Shown here piece after piece: positions 11,010 through 22,848 of a DNA stretch of 64,000 bases (position 1 is its first letter; each line of letters starts with the position of its first letter). This stretch comes from Rhabditoides inermis (lineage: Eukaryota > Nematoda > Chromadorea > Rhabditida > Rhabditidae): contig CAWZYM010000107.1 of assembly GCA_963966185.1 (NCBI GenBank), positions 243,501 through 307,500 on the forward strand, in the 5' to 3' direction. The position numbers and the translations under genes were made by a program. The notes beneath the pieces are model-generated. The model searched no databases. It was not told where the DNA came from and was given only the letters and a program-made list of their open reading frames with translations.

Positions 11010-11637
11010 GGATGGTAACTGACACTGTCGTTTCCAGAGACGACGAGCCTATATCGACAGCAGTGACGAGGAGAACTGAATACTGTATATATTTTTGTTC
11101 ATTGTTGACGTGTCTTGTGTGTACATATTGCTACTTCTTGTTGTCTTTCTCGTGGTTATTCAGATACCAAAATATTGTACATGTTATCCTGTTGCGACAC
11201 ATTATTTTTAATCGAGAGTTATTTAACACACATTTTAAAGGGACTACTTGAATAAAACCGATTCTTGATTTTGCATTTTTGATGATTCGTGCGCCAATGA
11301 GCTCGATATTTCAGACCCGTCCGTCCCGTACCACCATTCAGTACTGTTACTGTTGACTACTGCACACGCTTAGGATTACGTTAGAAGAATAGTTTTGATC
11401 TTTTCCAATCGCTCAGGGTCGCAACATGAGAATAATTTGACCTTCTTGGATTACGGTAGGAGAATAATTGTCTCCAAGGTGTTTTATAGTGCTTCTCATT
11501 CATACACCACTTAGTCCGCACAACTTGTCTTACAGTGGCAGTTTATTTGATTTCATTGTTTCATTGAATACTTGTTCGTATTTATATTGTTCAATAGTAC
11601 CAATATGTGTATGTAATGATCCCATACTATCAGCGCG

Positions 11638-11691
11638 ATGCCCGCCCTCCGACCGGCGTCTCTCCAGGCTGGAGACGAATCGACCGCGCAG
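11638..11691 (+). pseudogene. Orphan first exon of gene 3 (copy A)
   Basis: An 18-codon open exon (MPALRPASLQAGDESTAQ) starts at ATG and ends at a GTGAGT donor. It is identical in copy B (26,911-26,964) and copy C (41,306-41,359). In A and B no matching downstream exon was found before the LINE, so the exon is probably stranded by the duplication breakpoint. Confidence 0.4.
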
Positions 11692-11926
11692 GTGAGTGCT
11701 CATCGTGTCATCGACACTCTTGATATATGATATCTTCGCGATCTACGATCTCAGACAGCAGTTCCGTTTTTGGATGATAGACGTTTACACATCTCAATCG
11801 AAGAATGTGGTAACTAATATTTGAGATGACAACATCACGATCACATCACCTATTGCGATTCGTTTATCGTGTTAACATCTCTTTTTACATTATTATATAC
11901 GTGTTGTGCAAAAACGTAGTCATGCC

Positions 11927-12085
11927 GTTCCGTCCAACCATCTCGGTCCGTCCAACTATCTCGTTCCGTCCAATTAGCAATATTTTATTATTTTGTGTCT
12001 TTCAGAAATAAAGCGTGTCTCGTTCCGTCCAACTACCAAATATCTCGTTCCGTCCAACTACCAAATATCTCGTTCCGTCAAAAAG
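11927..12085. repeat. Short tandem repeats with CGTTCCGTCCAACTA
   Basis: About six imperfect copies of a roughly 15-25 bp unit (ATCTCGTTCCGTCCAACTAC type) are interrupted by about 55 bp. Copy B has the same at 27,198-27,358. They lie between the orphan exon and the LINE 3' end. No function is apparent. Confidence 0.8.
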
Positions 12086-12491
12086 CCAAGTTTTGATTTT
12101 ATAACATGTTTCATATAATGCATATCTGTCTGAGCGACCGGCAATATCTTGCGTACCGTGAAAATGAGGAAACATTTTATATCAAGAATTGCTAAAGCGA
12201 TATTTTTACGCGGGACAAAATGAATTGGTGATTGTTTAATTCTTTTTCTTTCATCACTTGTGGTTTCCAAAGTCTTCTATTTACATTTTTCAATTGCTTT
12301 ATAGAAATCTTTATCAAAACAAATATTTAACAACCGTATACAATGTGAAGAAATTGAAAACACTCTTTTTTATTATAAATACCGTATTTCAATTGATATA
12401 AACTGCAAAATTCACAACTATTACAAACATTGACAAGAATTACAAACAAATGCAAAATTCACAAATATTACAAAAAAAATACAATCGTGTA
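12086..12491. other. AT-rich spacer without a gene
   Basis: AT-rich DNA with short imperfect repeats of the CAAAATTCACAA and ATTACAAA type. No coding signal was seen. Confidence 0.6.
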
Positions 12492-12709
12492 ATTTTTTTT
12501 TATTATTGTTGGTATTGCGTTTATCTCACTACTCATAGAGAGTAACGAGGATATAGCCGTACCAATTGTTCTCAGCCGAAAACAAGACAGAGCCTTGGAT
12601 TATAACGACTGTGAGAACTAGATTAGTTCAACCAACGTGCTATATAAGCACGCTAGTCGATAAAAACAACTGTTAGTAGGATAAAACACCGTCTCCGACG
12701 GTCACAAAT

Positions 12710-15700
12710 TCACAGATTCTTGACAGCACGCTTGAACGACTGTTTGGTCTCCTCCAATACAGCCTTCTCCGGTAGGGCATTCCATAGCCTTCTCAACTCG
12801 TTCACCGGGTAGTCGTGCAATCTCGCACTTGTCACCACAGGCTCCATCACTCTCAGTGAGTGGCCACCGCGTGCTGTCCTTCTCACTCCGCTGTCCGACA
12901 CCAGGACCAGCATTCCATCTGGAGGGGCTCTCACTCCGTGCACATAATTCCACATGAGCACCCTCCTTCTCTCGCTCACGGTCTTCTTTACCGTATTCCA
13001 CTTGGCCTTCTCTAGCACTCGGTCGTCCGATGACGTGAAATCATTCTGCACCAGCCTCGCTGCATGCACATTCACTCTTTCGAGTCTTGCCCTGTCCGTC
13101 TCGTTTGCAGGAAACCATCCTTCTGCTGCATATAGCAGTCCTGGCTCAATACACGCCTTGTACACTTTCTCGAGGGCGCTTCGAGGAGCCCACTTCCTCA
13201 TAGTTCGCACCAAAGCACCAATGGCTTGGCGAGCCTTCGTCACTCTCTCAGCCACGTGACCACTGAAGTTCATCAGAGGATCAATTGCCACTCCGAGATA
13301 CTTGTACTGGCTAGTGCACTCGAGCTCTGTTCCACCAATGTGCAGATTTACCTCGAAATCTGGTTCCTTCTCATACACTCCCATTCGAATCACCTTGCAC
13401 TTTCCCGCATTCAGCTTCATTCCCATCTCTGAGAAGAGCCCACTCAGTTTCTCCACATCTTCTTGTGCATTCTCCTTGTCTCTATCGGTAAGATACCGAG
13501 AGACATACACCGTATCGTCGGCGTATTGAACAATGCGCGCCCCTTCATTCAATTGTATCGACCCCACACGATTCACATAACAATTGAATAGAAGTGGTCC
13601 TAGGATACTTCCCTGCGGAACTCCACTTACAACCTCCTTCTCTTCACTCAGAGTCCCGTTCACTCGCACTCGCATCCTCCTGTTAGACAGATAATCTTTC
13701 ATCAATCTGAGGTACGAATCGGCAAGGTTGAATTCATGTCTTAGAACATTTACCAAATGTCCAAGAGGGATCGTATCGAATGCTTTCGAAATATCGAAAA
13801 ACACTGCAACAGCCCGAGCAGCCTTCCTCTTACAACTCTGCAGGCACTCGCTCATTCCATACTGGAAACTCAGTACCGCATCCACAGTGCTCCTTCCCTT
13901 CCTGAATCCGAACTGATTCGGAGATAGCTTCCGGTCAACCTCTCCAACCATCATTCCAAACACGTATTCTTCTGCCATCTTGCTCACAATAGGAAGCAGT
14001 GACACCGGTCGGAAATCGACTGGGTGCTGTGGGTGTTCCACTTTCTGAATGGGTGATATCATTCCATCCCCGAGGGAACTTCTCCTCGTGTAGACACCGA
14101 TTGATCATAGCCACGATTGGCGCAGTCAATGGTTTCACACACCTCTTCAACAACCGCACAGTTATTCCATCTATTCCACTCGCCTTCTGCTCGGATGCCT
14201 CTCGTATGTACTTCTCCACAAACTCTCTCGAGCAGGGAGGAATTCTCTCCGCATCCGATGCAATCTCCGGCATCTCACTTTCCATTGTGTTTCCAACCTT
14301 GACAAACTGCTCCATGAGCATGTCTGCCTTCTGCTGATCTGACACAGCCTTCTTTCCATTCGAGTCAGTCAGATCGGGGATTTCCGTGCCCTTCGTTTTT
14401 CCTGTCAGACACTCAATAGTCTTCCAGAAATCTGTAGGACTCTCCACAGAGGCAAATTTCTTATCAAAGAAATTCTTCTTTTCGTTGGCTGTCTCTTTAG
14501 CCAGCTGTTTTCGAGCATGTCTAAACGCAGCTTTTGCCTCGCTGTCTCCCCTTTCCTTGCTCAACTTGTGCAGTGCGTCTTTCCGAAGCTGCAAGGTCTT
14601 GACACTCTCGCTCATCCACTCGCACCCTCTTCTCCTGCGGAATGTTTTGAGCGGTATCCACTTCTGCATACCCTCTTTAACCACATCCACAAACTTTCTC
14701 CACATGTCATCAATCGACAGACTCCTATCCTCTATCCACTCACATCGCACTTCTTTTCCAAGAAACTCTATCAGACCCGTCCAGTTTGCCTTCTTGAAAT
14801 CGTAGCCCTTCACTGGCCTCTCCTTTCGATTCTCGCATCGAATGCATGTGTCAACCATAATGGGTTCATGTTCTTTCTCGACAGGAGCGAGGTGCTTCAC
14901 TCCAGCTATCCTCACTCGCCTGCTCACCATCATAATATCAATCAATCGGTTTCGATGTGTCACGTGTGAAACAACTTGTTGCATCGAGTGTTCAGCGCAC
15001 ACCTCCTTGAGGTTCGCCGACTCACTATTGTTCCAACACACATTCATATCTCCTCCGATAATCACATCCATCGATGTATCTCTCTGAGATAACCACGAGT
15101 CCAGCTCATCCACAAACTCCTCAATCTTAGCTGCCGACATAGCTCTAGTCGGGCTACGGTAGACCGAGGCCACCACGAACTGACTCCTTTTCTCTCCCCT
15201 GCACCTCACAGCCACCAATTCCAAAGAAGTCTCTTCCCTCACCAACGAGGGTCGCAACGCACTGTTCACATACAGTGCCACTCCCCCTCCTCCCGCTGTC
15301 CGGTCCTTCCGAAACAGTTCATATCCAGCCACTTTCAGTTCTTTGCTCTCGATCCCAATTGTCCAACTTCGTCTCTTGTACTCCAATAACATGCGGTTTG
15401 TACGTGTCCGCCACTCTCCTCAGATCGTCTATCTTTCCTCTCAATCCGTTGATGTTCAGTGATATCATGCGTACACAATGGGGCTCACTCTCTCCCGTCT
15501 CTACCAGGACACTCTGCAGCACAGCTCGTTTCCCCTTAGGGCGAGTGAGTGGACTGTCAAAGAAGAGTCCATCGAGGTCGGGAAGCGTTGAGTGACTGCC
15601 ATGCAGTTCACACTCAGAACACACCCATGACGTCATTCCCTCCTCAACCCTCTTTCTTTCTTCCCTCGTCATCCCCGTACACCTCCCATGTGTTTTGTTC

Positions 15701-15804
15701 CAGCATGTTGCACATGCAATCACATTCTCCCCCAAGTCACCCATACACACTGCACAACTTGCACTTGTTCCCGGACCTTCTCCATTTCCATCCATTTTTT
15801 CCAT
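12710..15804 (-). pseudogene. LINE ORF (zinc finger, endonuclease, RT) with two frameshifts
   Basis: The three open pieces (15,804-15,319, 15,392-13,935, 14,062-12,710) together correspond to the 1,033-residue ORF in the second unit. The first carries the Cys/His finger and the start of the endonuclease. The second carries the rest of the endonuclease and the linker. The third carries the reverse transcriptase with YADD. Both breaks are small indels relative to the second copy. Confidence 0.85.
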
Positions 15805-15828
15805 TACGCTCGCGTGCGTCGACGGCGG

Positions 15829-16413
15829 CAGGCAGGGGCGGTCCGCGCCTCCTCCTTATCAACTGGTATCACAGACCAGAGGGGATGCTGAGTGACCGGT
15901 GCGCACGCACACCTGGATCACACACACAGCAGAGCCACCTCTCCACACACAGAGAACAGACACGACTGACTCTCTCTCGCCAGGCAGGGGCGGTCCGCGC
16001 CTCCTCCTTATCAACTGGTATCACAGACCAGAGGGGATGCTGAGTGACCGGTGCGCACGCACACCTGGATCACACACACAGCAGAGCCACCTCTCCACAC
16101 ACAGAGAACAGACACGACTGACTCTCTCTCGCCAGGCAGGGGCGGTCCGCGCCTCCTCCTTATCAACTGGTATCACAGACCAGAGGGGATGCTGAGTGAC
16201 CGGTGCGCACGCACACCTGGATCACACACACAGCAGAGCCACCTCTCCACACACAGAGAACAGACACGACTGACTCTCTCTCGCCAGGCAGGGGCCGTCC
16301 GCGCCTCCTCCTTATCAACTGGTATCACAGACCAGAGGGGATGCTGAGTGACCGGTGCGCACGCACACCTGGATCACACACACAGCAGAGCCACCTCTCC
16401 ACACACAGAGAAC
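15829..16413 (-). repeat. 152-bp tandem 5' monomers of the LINE, about 3.85 copies
   Basis: Units start at 15,829, 15,981, 16,133 and 16,285 and are almost identical; the fourth is cut off at GAGAAC. They lie directly upstream of the LINE start codon in LINE orientation, which is where monomeric promoters occur in mouse L1. Promoter activity is inferred. A short duplicated motif (TACTCTACTACAATCCAAAA) follows at 16,415-16,460. Confidence 0.9.
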
Positions 16414-16502
16414 CATACTCTACTACAATCCAAAAGTATACTCTACTACAATCCAAAAGCAACAAAGAAAACTAGAATGGGTCTTGAATACTCACAGATG
16501 TT

Positions 16503-17946
16503 CTATAGATCGTTGATGAAGTTGGTTGCAGTCCAGATGGCGGAGGCCAACTCGTTCTGATCGAAGGGTTCATCGAATAGCGGATCAGATGCGATGAGAA
16601 TTCTTGCGGTGCGGCGTTCATCACAGTGACCGGGCAGCGAGAGACCCTCCTGGAACGAAAACACCTACCAATCATAATCGAACATAGATTCATTGTCAAC
16701 TCACATTCATGAGTTCTGTGCCTGGTCCGTACACATCCCTGGACGCCGCCGCCACATCACCGGACAATCCAGAGGGAGAATCGATCGACACCGACCGAGA
16801 TATCTACACAAAATAGTTTTAATCAACAGTACAGTCTCTCACCTCCAACACCCTCCACTGATTTGCCTTCTGTGCATCTGCTCCATCGTTAGCCAGCAGA
16901 CTCTCCGCCGAACGACGAGACGACGCCTGCAACGAGATCATCTACCAACCATAATCGAACACACGCACACACACATTCATTGCCAAATCACAATCACCTG
17001 TTCATGGTCGTGTCCGCTTCCCACTCCAGTCGCCGCGTTCTGTTCGCCAGAATCGCCGGCATGCAGCCGATTCGAAGGAAGCGTTGGTTCATACTGAAAA
17101 TGGGAATGACATAACGACACAAAAATGATTCAATGACAACTCACTACTCGTAGTTCGTCATTGAGAGGTTTAGTCAGGTCGAGAAGCCTCTCATTCACAT
17201 CCCAGTCGTTCGGAACTGGCAACGAGCTCTGGAATACACGTCTGTTTGCATAAACTGTAAACGTCATACCTGGACAAGGTTCCCAATTCTGACGAGTTGC
17301 ATGAGAATCGGTAGTTGTTGGAAGCTCCCATTGTCGAGAAGATCCTTCACTTGTCCCGCAGCGATAATTCCCGACTTCTAAAATGAAATCTAACATTATA
17401 TCACTAATACAATTTCACCTTCTTTTCGGGAGGATCCCCAGAGTGTTGGCAGCGAGAATGGGCACATCCTGAAAGGTGGTTATTGCTGTGGAGCGTGGCT
17501 CTAAAGAACTAAAGATGTGGTCAATCTTTTTGGAACAAGCCGTTTAAAATGTCTTCGATACACAATCTGTATCGAATGCATTTCTATGGCAATTGCTAAG
17601 AAGTTTCACAGACTGCCCACGTCAGAAAGTGACCTTGTGAATGGTGACGCATCGCCTGGCCTCTTGGGAGACGAGAGAGAGCGAGCGGAGATCCTAGTAG
17701 ATGGGAGAATGAGAAGGGAGAGTGTGGAGATGACATACCTGGATGTTGAGGTATGAGAGAAGGAGGCGAGTGGCGGGCGGTGGAAGGGAGCCGACAGGGA
17801 AGACCGGCTAGAAGGAAGTGGGTGACAAATAGTGGGAAGACAATCAATACTCGCCTCTCGGTCGAGTCGCGGACGCTTGGCTTTCGGGGAATGAGTGCTT
17901 GGAAGACGGCTGCGTGGCTCGAGTGAGGGTTCACATGGAGATCCAT
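16503..17946 (-). CDS. Unrecognised antisense multi-exon gene (first unit)
   Basis: Nine minus-strand exons can be joined with canonical splice sites: 17,851-17,946 (ATG), 17,739-17,807, 17,419-17,468, 17,270-17,377, 17,145-17,228, 16,998-17,093, 16,843-16,926, 16,705-16,803, and 16,503-16,649 (TAG). All are in phase except the exon 3/4 join, which is off by one nucleotide. Either an exon edge is wrong or the gene is damaged. The product would be about 275 residues and acidic toward the C terminus (SDPLFDEPFDQNE). I recognise no domain. TCTCCAG lies 3 nt before the ATG, which fits a spliced-leader acceptor. It diverges head-to-head from the F-box gene. The copy at 31,632 is nearly identical. 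Confidence 0.55.
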
Positions 17947-18360
17947 GGTCTGGAGAGAAACAGAGTCAGCAATGGACGAAACAGAAAGGGACGCGGAAGA
18001 GGAGAAAATCAGTGAGAGTGAGAGTGGGGATAGTGAGTGACTACGCGTCCCTGTCGATTGCGAAATGGGGATCGCGCGGGAAAATGAGAGGAGAGCGAGG
18101 AGGGCCGTCTGAGCCGCTGGCACATCGCACTCACAGTCAAGGGATTGATAAGAAGATGCATGTGTGCGATCATATCCGATTTATGATTTCATCACTGGTA
18201 GACATCAATATGCGATCACAAAAAAGTAAACTTACATGATGCGAAAATGTCAAAAACGGAAAGAAGACAACAAAGGCACGTCGCGAGATCACAAAACAGG
18301 ACCGACGATATTGATTGATCGAGCAGGCGAATGCGCGCGCGATTTGAAACGAAAACCGAG

Positions 18361-18381
18361 TGACGTCAGTCAGTGACGTCA
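18361..18381. promoter_or_regulatory. Tandem CRE-like palindromes between divergent genes
   Basis: TGACGTCA occurs at 18,361-18,368 and again at 18,374-18,381, between the antisense gene and the F-box gene. TGACGTCA is the consensus for CREB/ATF-type bZIP factors (established). Its role here is inferred. The same pair is at 33,490-33,510. Confidence 0.4.
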
Positions 18382-18593
18382 GTCATTGAAATGGCACAAG
18401 TGTGAATGCCGAGAGGCGAGAAAGGAGAAGAATTCATAGATACCGTAATCTCGCTGTCAATTTCTTTCCGGAAACTAATTTATCAAACGCGCATTTTTTT
18501 CAGTTTTATCATGTCAATTCTCACATATGGTGAATGCAAAATGTTGCCTACGGACAAACAGATCATTGCTTGCCGATGGGAAAGTGACCTCCG

Positions 18594-18600
18594 TATAAAA
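18594..18600 (+). promoter_or_regulatory. TATA box of F-box copy B
   Basis: TATAAAA, 74 bp before the ATG and conserved in copies A (1,671) and C (33,723). The ORFs that read through it are judged noncoding. Confidence 0.5.
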
Positions 18601-18673
18601 GGGAGTAGTGAGCACACTTCCACCTTTTCTGTTGCTTTTTCAACATCACATGTAATTACATTTGTTATTTTGG

Positions 18674-19905
18674 ATGACCCTCTCTTCTTTCGAACAACTC
18701 TATGATGACGCTTATGGTTACATCTTCCGATATCTAGATATTCGAGTGAGTCTTCTTTATTTCAATCATATTACTCATGTACTGTACTATTATTCACTCA
18801 GGCTCGTTTGACTCTACGCCACACATCTCGAACTATGAATGAAGTGTGCTCTCGTATGGGAGAAGTGATGCCTATCTGGAAGAAAGGACAATGCTTCTCC
18901 CTTATCATCACTGGAGACGAATCCAAGGTAACGATTACGTTTTACCTGGCTTAGTGGTTTCTTTCTGTTATCAGTACCGTATGCCTACCGTAACCTTTGC
19001 CGAAAAGAAGAAGCGCTTCTTTCATTCACCCACTGTTGAGATAGACATTGGTGAGTGTATTATTCCCTGAAAATTTTCTTTTCGTTACGGAACAGACAGT
19101 CATATTATTCAATATTATAGTGATATTTCTTTCTAGTCCGATGCGTACATGGCATCTTTCATCTCTATGGAAATAGTATCACGGACTTCAAGTTTCAGTG
19201 GAGCACCAACAAGTACTATGTGAGTTGATTACAGTATACAGTACCCAGTAATGTGCCTGTTTCAGGCAGGTAGCGTGGCTCCTGGATACGGTAACATCTA
19301 CGAGGAGATGCTGTATCTTCTCGCTTTGTTCCCGCGTATCCGAAGTGTCACTCTCGGAAACATGACGGCGGCACAGTGTGAGAAAACATTTGGAGTTGAA
19401 ACTGTCCAATCGATATTTGCACTTTTCAGTCCTCAACGTCTCCATCCAGCAAAAGATTCACTTAGAGATCACCGATGGAGAACCGAAGGTGAGAGATGGG
19501 GGAGGGGAGACATAAAGACAGAGAGAGAGAGACAGAGAGACAGAGAGACAGAGAGACAGAGATACAGAGAGACAGAGAGACAGAGAGACAGAGAGACAGA
19601 GAGACAGAGAGAGAGAGAGAGGGAGAGAGAGAGAGAGAAAGAGTGAGGATAAACGCGGCAATCCTTCTTCGATTTCCAGGCGTGGCTCCATCGCTTCGAG
19701 AATCTCACGAACACCACACCCATTAAGTACTGGAACCAGGTATGCGATAACAACTTAGGATTCCCTAATTTGACACTATTTTCAGTGGCAGAAGCAGAGT
19801 GAGGAGAAAGGCAAGCACCAGAAAAAGGAAGGGAACAAGAGAAAGCGCTGTGGTAACAACGACACTTCTTCCAACTCCAACCGAGTCAAGAGAGCTCGCT
19901 ATTAG
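18674..19905 (+). CDS. F-box-like protein, copy B
   Basis: Eight exons join in phase with GT/AG sites: 18,674-18,745, 18,802-18,927, 18,975-19,050, 19,137-19,219, 19,266-19,377, 19,430-19,488, 19,680-19,739 and 19,786-19,905 (TAG), giving about 235 residues. Residues about 5-50 (YGYIFRYLDIRARLTLRHTS) resemble an F-box, which in known proteins binds Skp1 in SCF ubiquitin ligases. Residues about 135-175 (LNVSIQQKIHLEITDGEPK) recall the beta-rich substrate region of worm F-box proteins. The C terminus is rich in Lys/Arg (GNKRKR, RVKRARY) and may be a nuclear signal. Intron 6 is (GA)n with CAGA repeats. The F-box match is divergent, so the name is tentative. The 5' part of this copy matches copy C. 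Confidence 0.65.
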
Positions 19906-20456
19906 ATATTATGAATCTAGTAAACTCATGTGTATGAATCTATTTATTCATACTTATAGTTGTATATATTTGTATTCAAATAGATATCATATAAATATTA
20001 TTAGCAGGTCAATCTTTTCTCACGAGTATGCAAATATGACATGCATTCGACGTTTCTGAAGAAAAAAAATTTTTTTTGATAAAAACGTCGCGTGCTACAT
20101 CATTTAAGGGATATCTGAAAGAGATTGTTGGCTTCTCGATGAGACTCACTGCCGCTCACTCGCAAGAAAACTATAACGCCCGTGCTATGACCTAATATAC
20201 AGAGATCGCGCATTTAGCTTCCTATTGCCCCTCAAAATTTGAATTCATGCGCAAAAGACTGTGGCGAGAGGAGAGATTTCACACAGTCTCCCATAATAAA
20301 GTAGTCCGCGCGACCACGGGATGAACAGTGTGAATGTCAACAACCCAACGCGCGCGCATTGCGAAATCATCTGCTTCCTCATCACTTACACATAGCCTCT
20401 CTCTTTTCCTCTCTCTCTCTCTCTTACTCCGTTTTTCTTGTGCATTCGATGTTTTC

Positions 20457-21705
20457 ATGATGCCTTCTCGACCCATCATCGACCACAAGAAGAAGCCGTC
20501 TGGCGGTGGAAAGAGGGAGAAATGCGGGATGCACTTCTCCGACCTCACTCCATGTACGTTTCACTGCGCCGTGTTGTAGTGGTGGCATGTTGCAGATGTG
20601 ATTCCGTCGACCCTTCGCCCTTCCTTCTCATCGGGAGGTCATCGAAAGGAGGGTGGAGAGCTGTGTCTACTCTGTGCCGGCACGTATCCTGCACTCAGGA
20701 AACACGTAGGTTTTTATGCTCACGATATTATGGCCAACAATTAAAATGTTGTGTTCATTCATGACCAGCGTAGTGTAGTGGTTAGCGCTGTTCTCTATAT
20801 GCTATGGGTCACGGGTTCCACCCCCGTCCCGGGCGCTTGACCGCACCGAGGTGAGTCTCGTCCGGTCTGGTACGAAGATAAATCGCGGGATTGCCACAGT
20901 GTTATTGTGAAAATAGAGGTGAGCTTTCGTTGGAAAATCGCTGGAGCACGGTGTACCATTCTCTTCTTTCGAATCACGAGTATTGATTAGTCAACCGGGG
21001 TTACCTTCACCTTTATGAGCATGCCCATTGATTGATCATTGATGATTGTAGATCCGCGCTCACATCGACCCTGCTCAGATGAAAGCCGATCCGACACTCG
21101 ATGGGAAGCTGATGGCCACTGTTCAGGTTCGTTTCTCTCTCTTTCTCTCTCTCTCTCCTTCTCTCTCTCTCTCTCACACATGCACACACCAACCCTCATC
21201 ACAATATCTCACTCCATCATCACAAAACATAAAATTTGAATATCAAATGTGTTCTCAGAATTATGCGAAGGAGCACCTGCATCCCAGTGGACTGCACACT
21301 TATGAGAAGACATCCTTCCTCCAGACGACACTCGGACTATCCAAGGACAACCGACAGCAACTGGTGGACAGGTTCCAGTCAGTCTCTCTCTCCCTCCCTC
21401 CCTCCCTCCCTCCCTCCCTCCCTCCCTCCCTCCCTCCCTCCCTCCCTCCCTCCCTCCCTCCCTCCCTCCCTCCCTCCCTCCCTCCCTCCCTCCCTCCCTC
21501 CCTCCCTCCCTCCTCCCTCCCTCCCTCCCTCCCTCCCTCCCTCCCTCCCTCCCTCCCTCCCTCTCCGTCCTCAATGACGTCATTTCAGATTATCCGGCAC
21601 AGTGTTCACTCCATTCGCAGCCGTGGTGGATATGATGTCTCCACTTCGATGGGTCATCAGTGACTCTGAGCATTGTGCGGTCGCCAGTTCGAACAGAGAT
21701 GTATC

Positions 21706-21750
<45 letters not shown>

Positions 21751-21886
21751 GAGGGAGGGAGAGGGAGAGAGGGAGAGAGGGAGAGAGGGAGAGAGGGAGA
21801 GAGGGAGAGAGGGAGAGAGGGAGAGAGGGAGAGAGGAAAGAGGGAGAGAGAGAGGAAGAGGGAGGGAGGAAGAGAGAGAGAAGGGA

Positions 21887-21917
<31 letters not shown>

Positions 21918-22817
21918 GAGAGAGAGGGGAAGGGAGAGAGAGAGGAAGAGGGAGGGAGGGAGGGAGAGAGAGAGAGAGAGGGGGGGGGGAAAGAGGAGAG
22001 AGAGGGGAAGGGAGAGATAGAGAGAGGTTCCGCTTTTCAGAAGCTCCCCATCCCACTTGTTCCTGGAGTGATCAGTCAGCGAAAGAACATCGGCCCACAC
22101 TCCACAACCGTGAGTTTTAGCGCATTTCTCCTCATCGTTTTGCAAAAATATGACATCTCAAGTGATGCGCCACACATGAAATGCCTTTGAACAATGACAA
22201 TCAACGGAGAGTTGCAGTAGAACAATTTCAATTGAAATGCATGATGACAGTGTGAATATTCTGGCTATCGGTTGACAACGTGTCAGGGTGGTCGCCAACT
22301 CACAGCGGTAGCGGAACTTCTCTTGGTCCTTGGGCGGCATCGAACCCGTGACCTTGAGTTTGATAGCCGCGCGCAAACGAATTCACTGCACTACCGTATC
22401 GACGAATAATTACATTCCAGAGTGGTTATACGTATAGTTTGCGCCAGAGCGATAGTTTTCGATCTACCTCACTTGCAGTTCGAAATACAGTGCCATAACC
22501 GTCTGCCTTTCTTGTGTTGCGCGCTATTGCCGAGAGATGACTCTCCGTCTTCCTCTGATCTACCCCACCACGCGCAACTTATTGCGAGCATAGAACCATA
22601 TTGTTGATATGTATACTACCGCGCCGACGAATATTTATATTACAGGGTTAAACATAGTGTTATTACTTATTTGTACCCGAATGCAGATTCGCCAACGGAT
22701 GATGGCCTGCGACCTGGACAAGGAGCTGCACTGGAACGACCACGGACTGCTGAGGGCGGTGCGAGAGAGGCTCATCCTACACCATCCCACAGTACGCATC
22801 TCTCTCTCCCTCTTTCC

Positions 22818-22848
<31 letters not shown>

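Larger units (their letters stand above)
5163..11079 (+). pseudogene. Gene 2, copy A, lacking its first coding exon
   Basis: Exons 2 to 20 of the gene described at 20,457 are present and open here, in the same order and with the same splice sites, to the TGA at 11,077-11,079. The first coding exon (32 residues in copies B and C) is absent. The interval between the F-box stop and exon 2 is about 280 bp here against about 690 bp in B. From intron 3 (about 5,811) onward this copy is nearly identical to copy B. It is either a 5'-truncated pseudogene or a gene using another start that I cannot identify. A polyadenylation signal AATAAA lies near 11,251. Confidence 0.65.
12492..16413 (-). mobile_element. 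Non-LTR retrotransposon (LINE), first unit, frame broken
   Basis: A minus-strand LINE. The 3' end is marked by a run of T on the plus strand at 12,493-12,500 (a poly(A) tail). The 5' end has 152-bp monomers (15,829-16,413). It is nearly identical to the element at 27,765-31,542. It differs there by one extra A near 15,360 and by an 8-nt deletion near 14,061, which break the long frame into three pieces, so this copy is probably non-autonomous. Confidence 0.85.

Noticed and set aside
12954..15087. Plus-strand ORFs opposite the LINE
   Set aside because: Shadows of the well-supported minus-strand reverse transcriptase frame.
15829..16413. CRISPR-like array
   Set aside because: The 152-bp units are directly adjoining with no unique spacers, and the context is a eukaryotic LINE.
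15549..16475. Repeated 98-aa ORFs on the plus strand
   Set aside because: They come from the 152-bp LINE monomers on the opposite strand; identical units without coding constraint.
18406..18705. 99-aa ORF upstream of F-box copy B
   Set aside because: It reads through the TATA box and promoter and is not preserved in frame in copy C, where a 2-bp difference shifts it.
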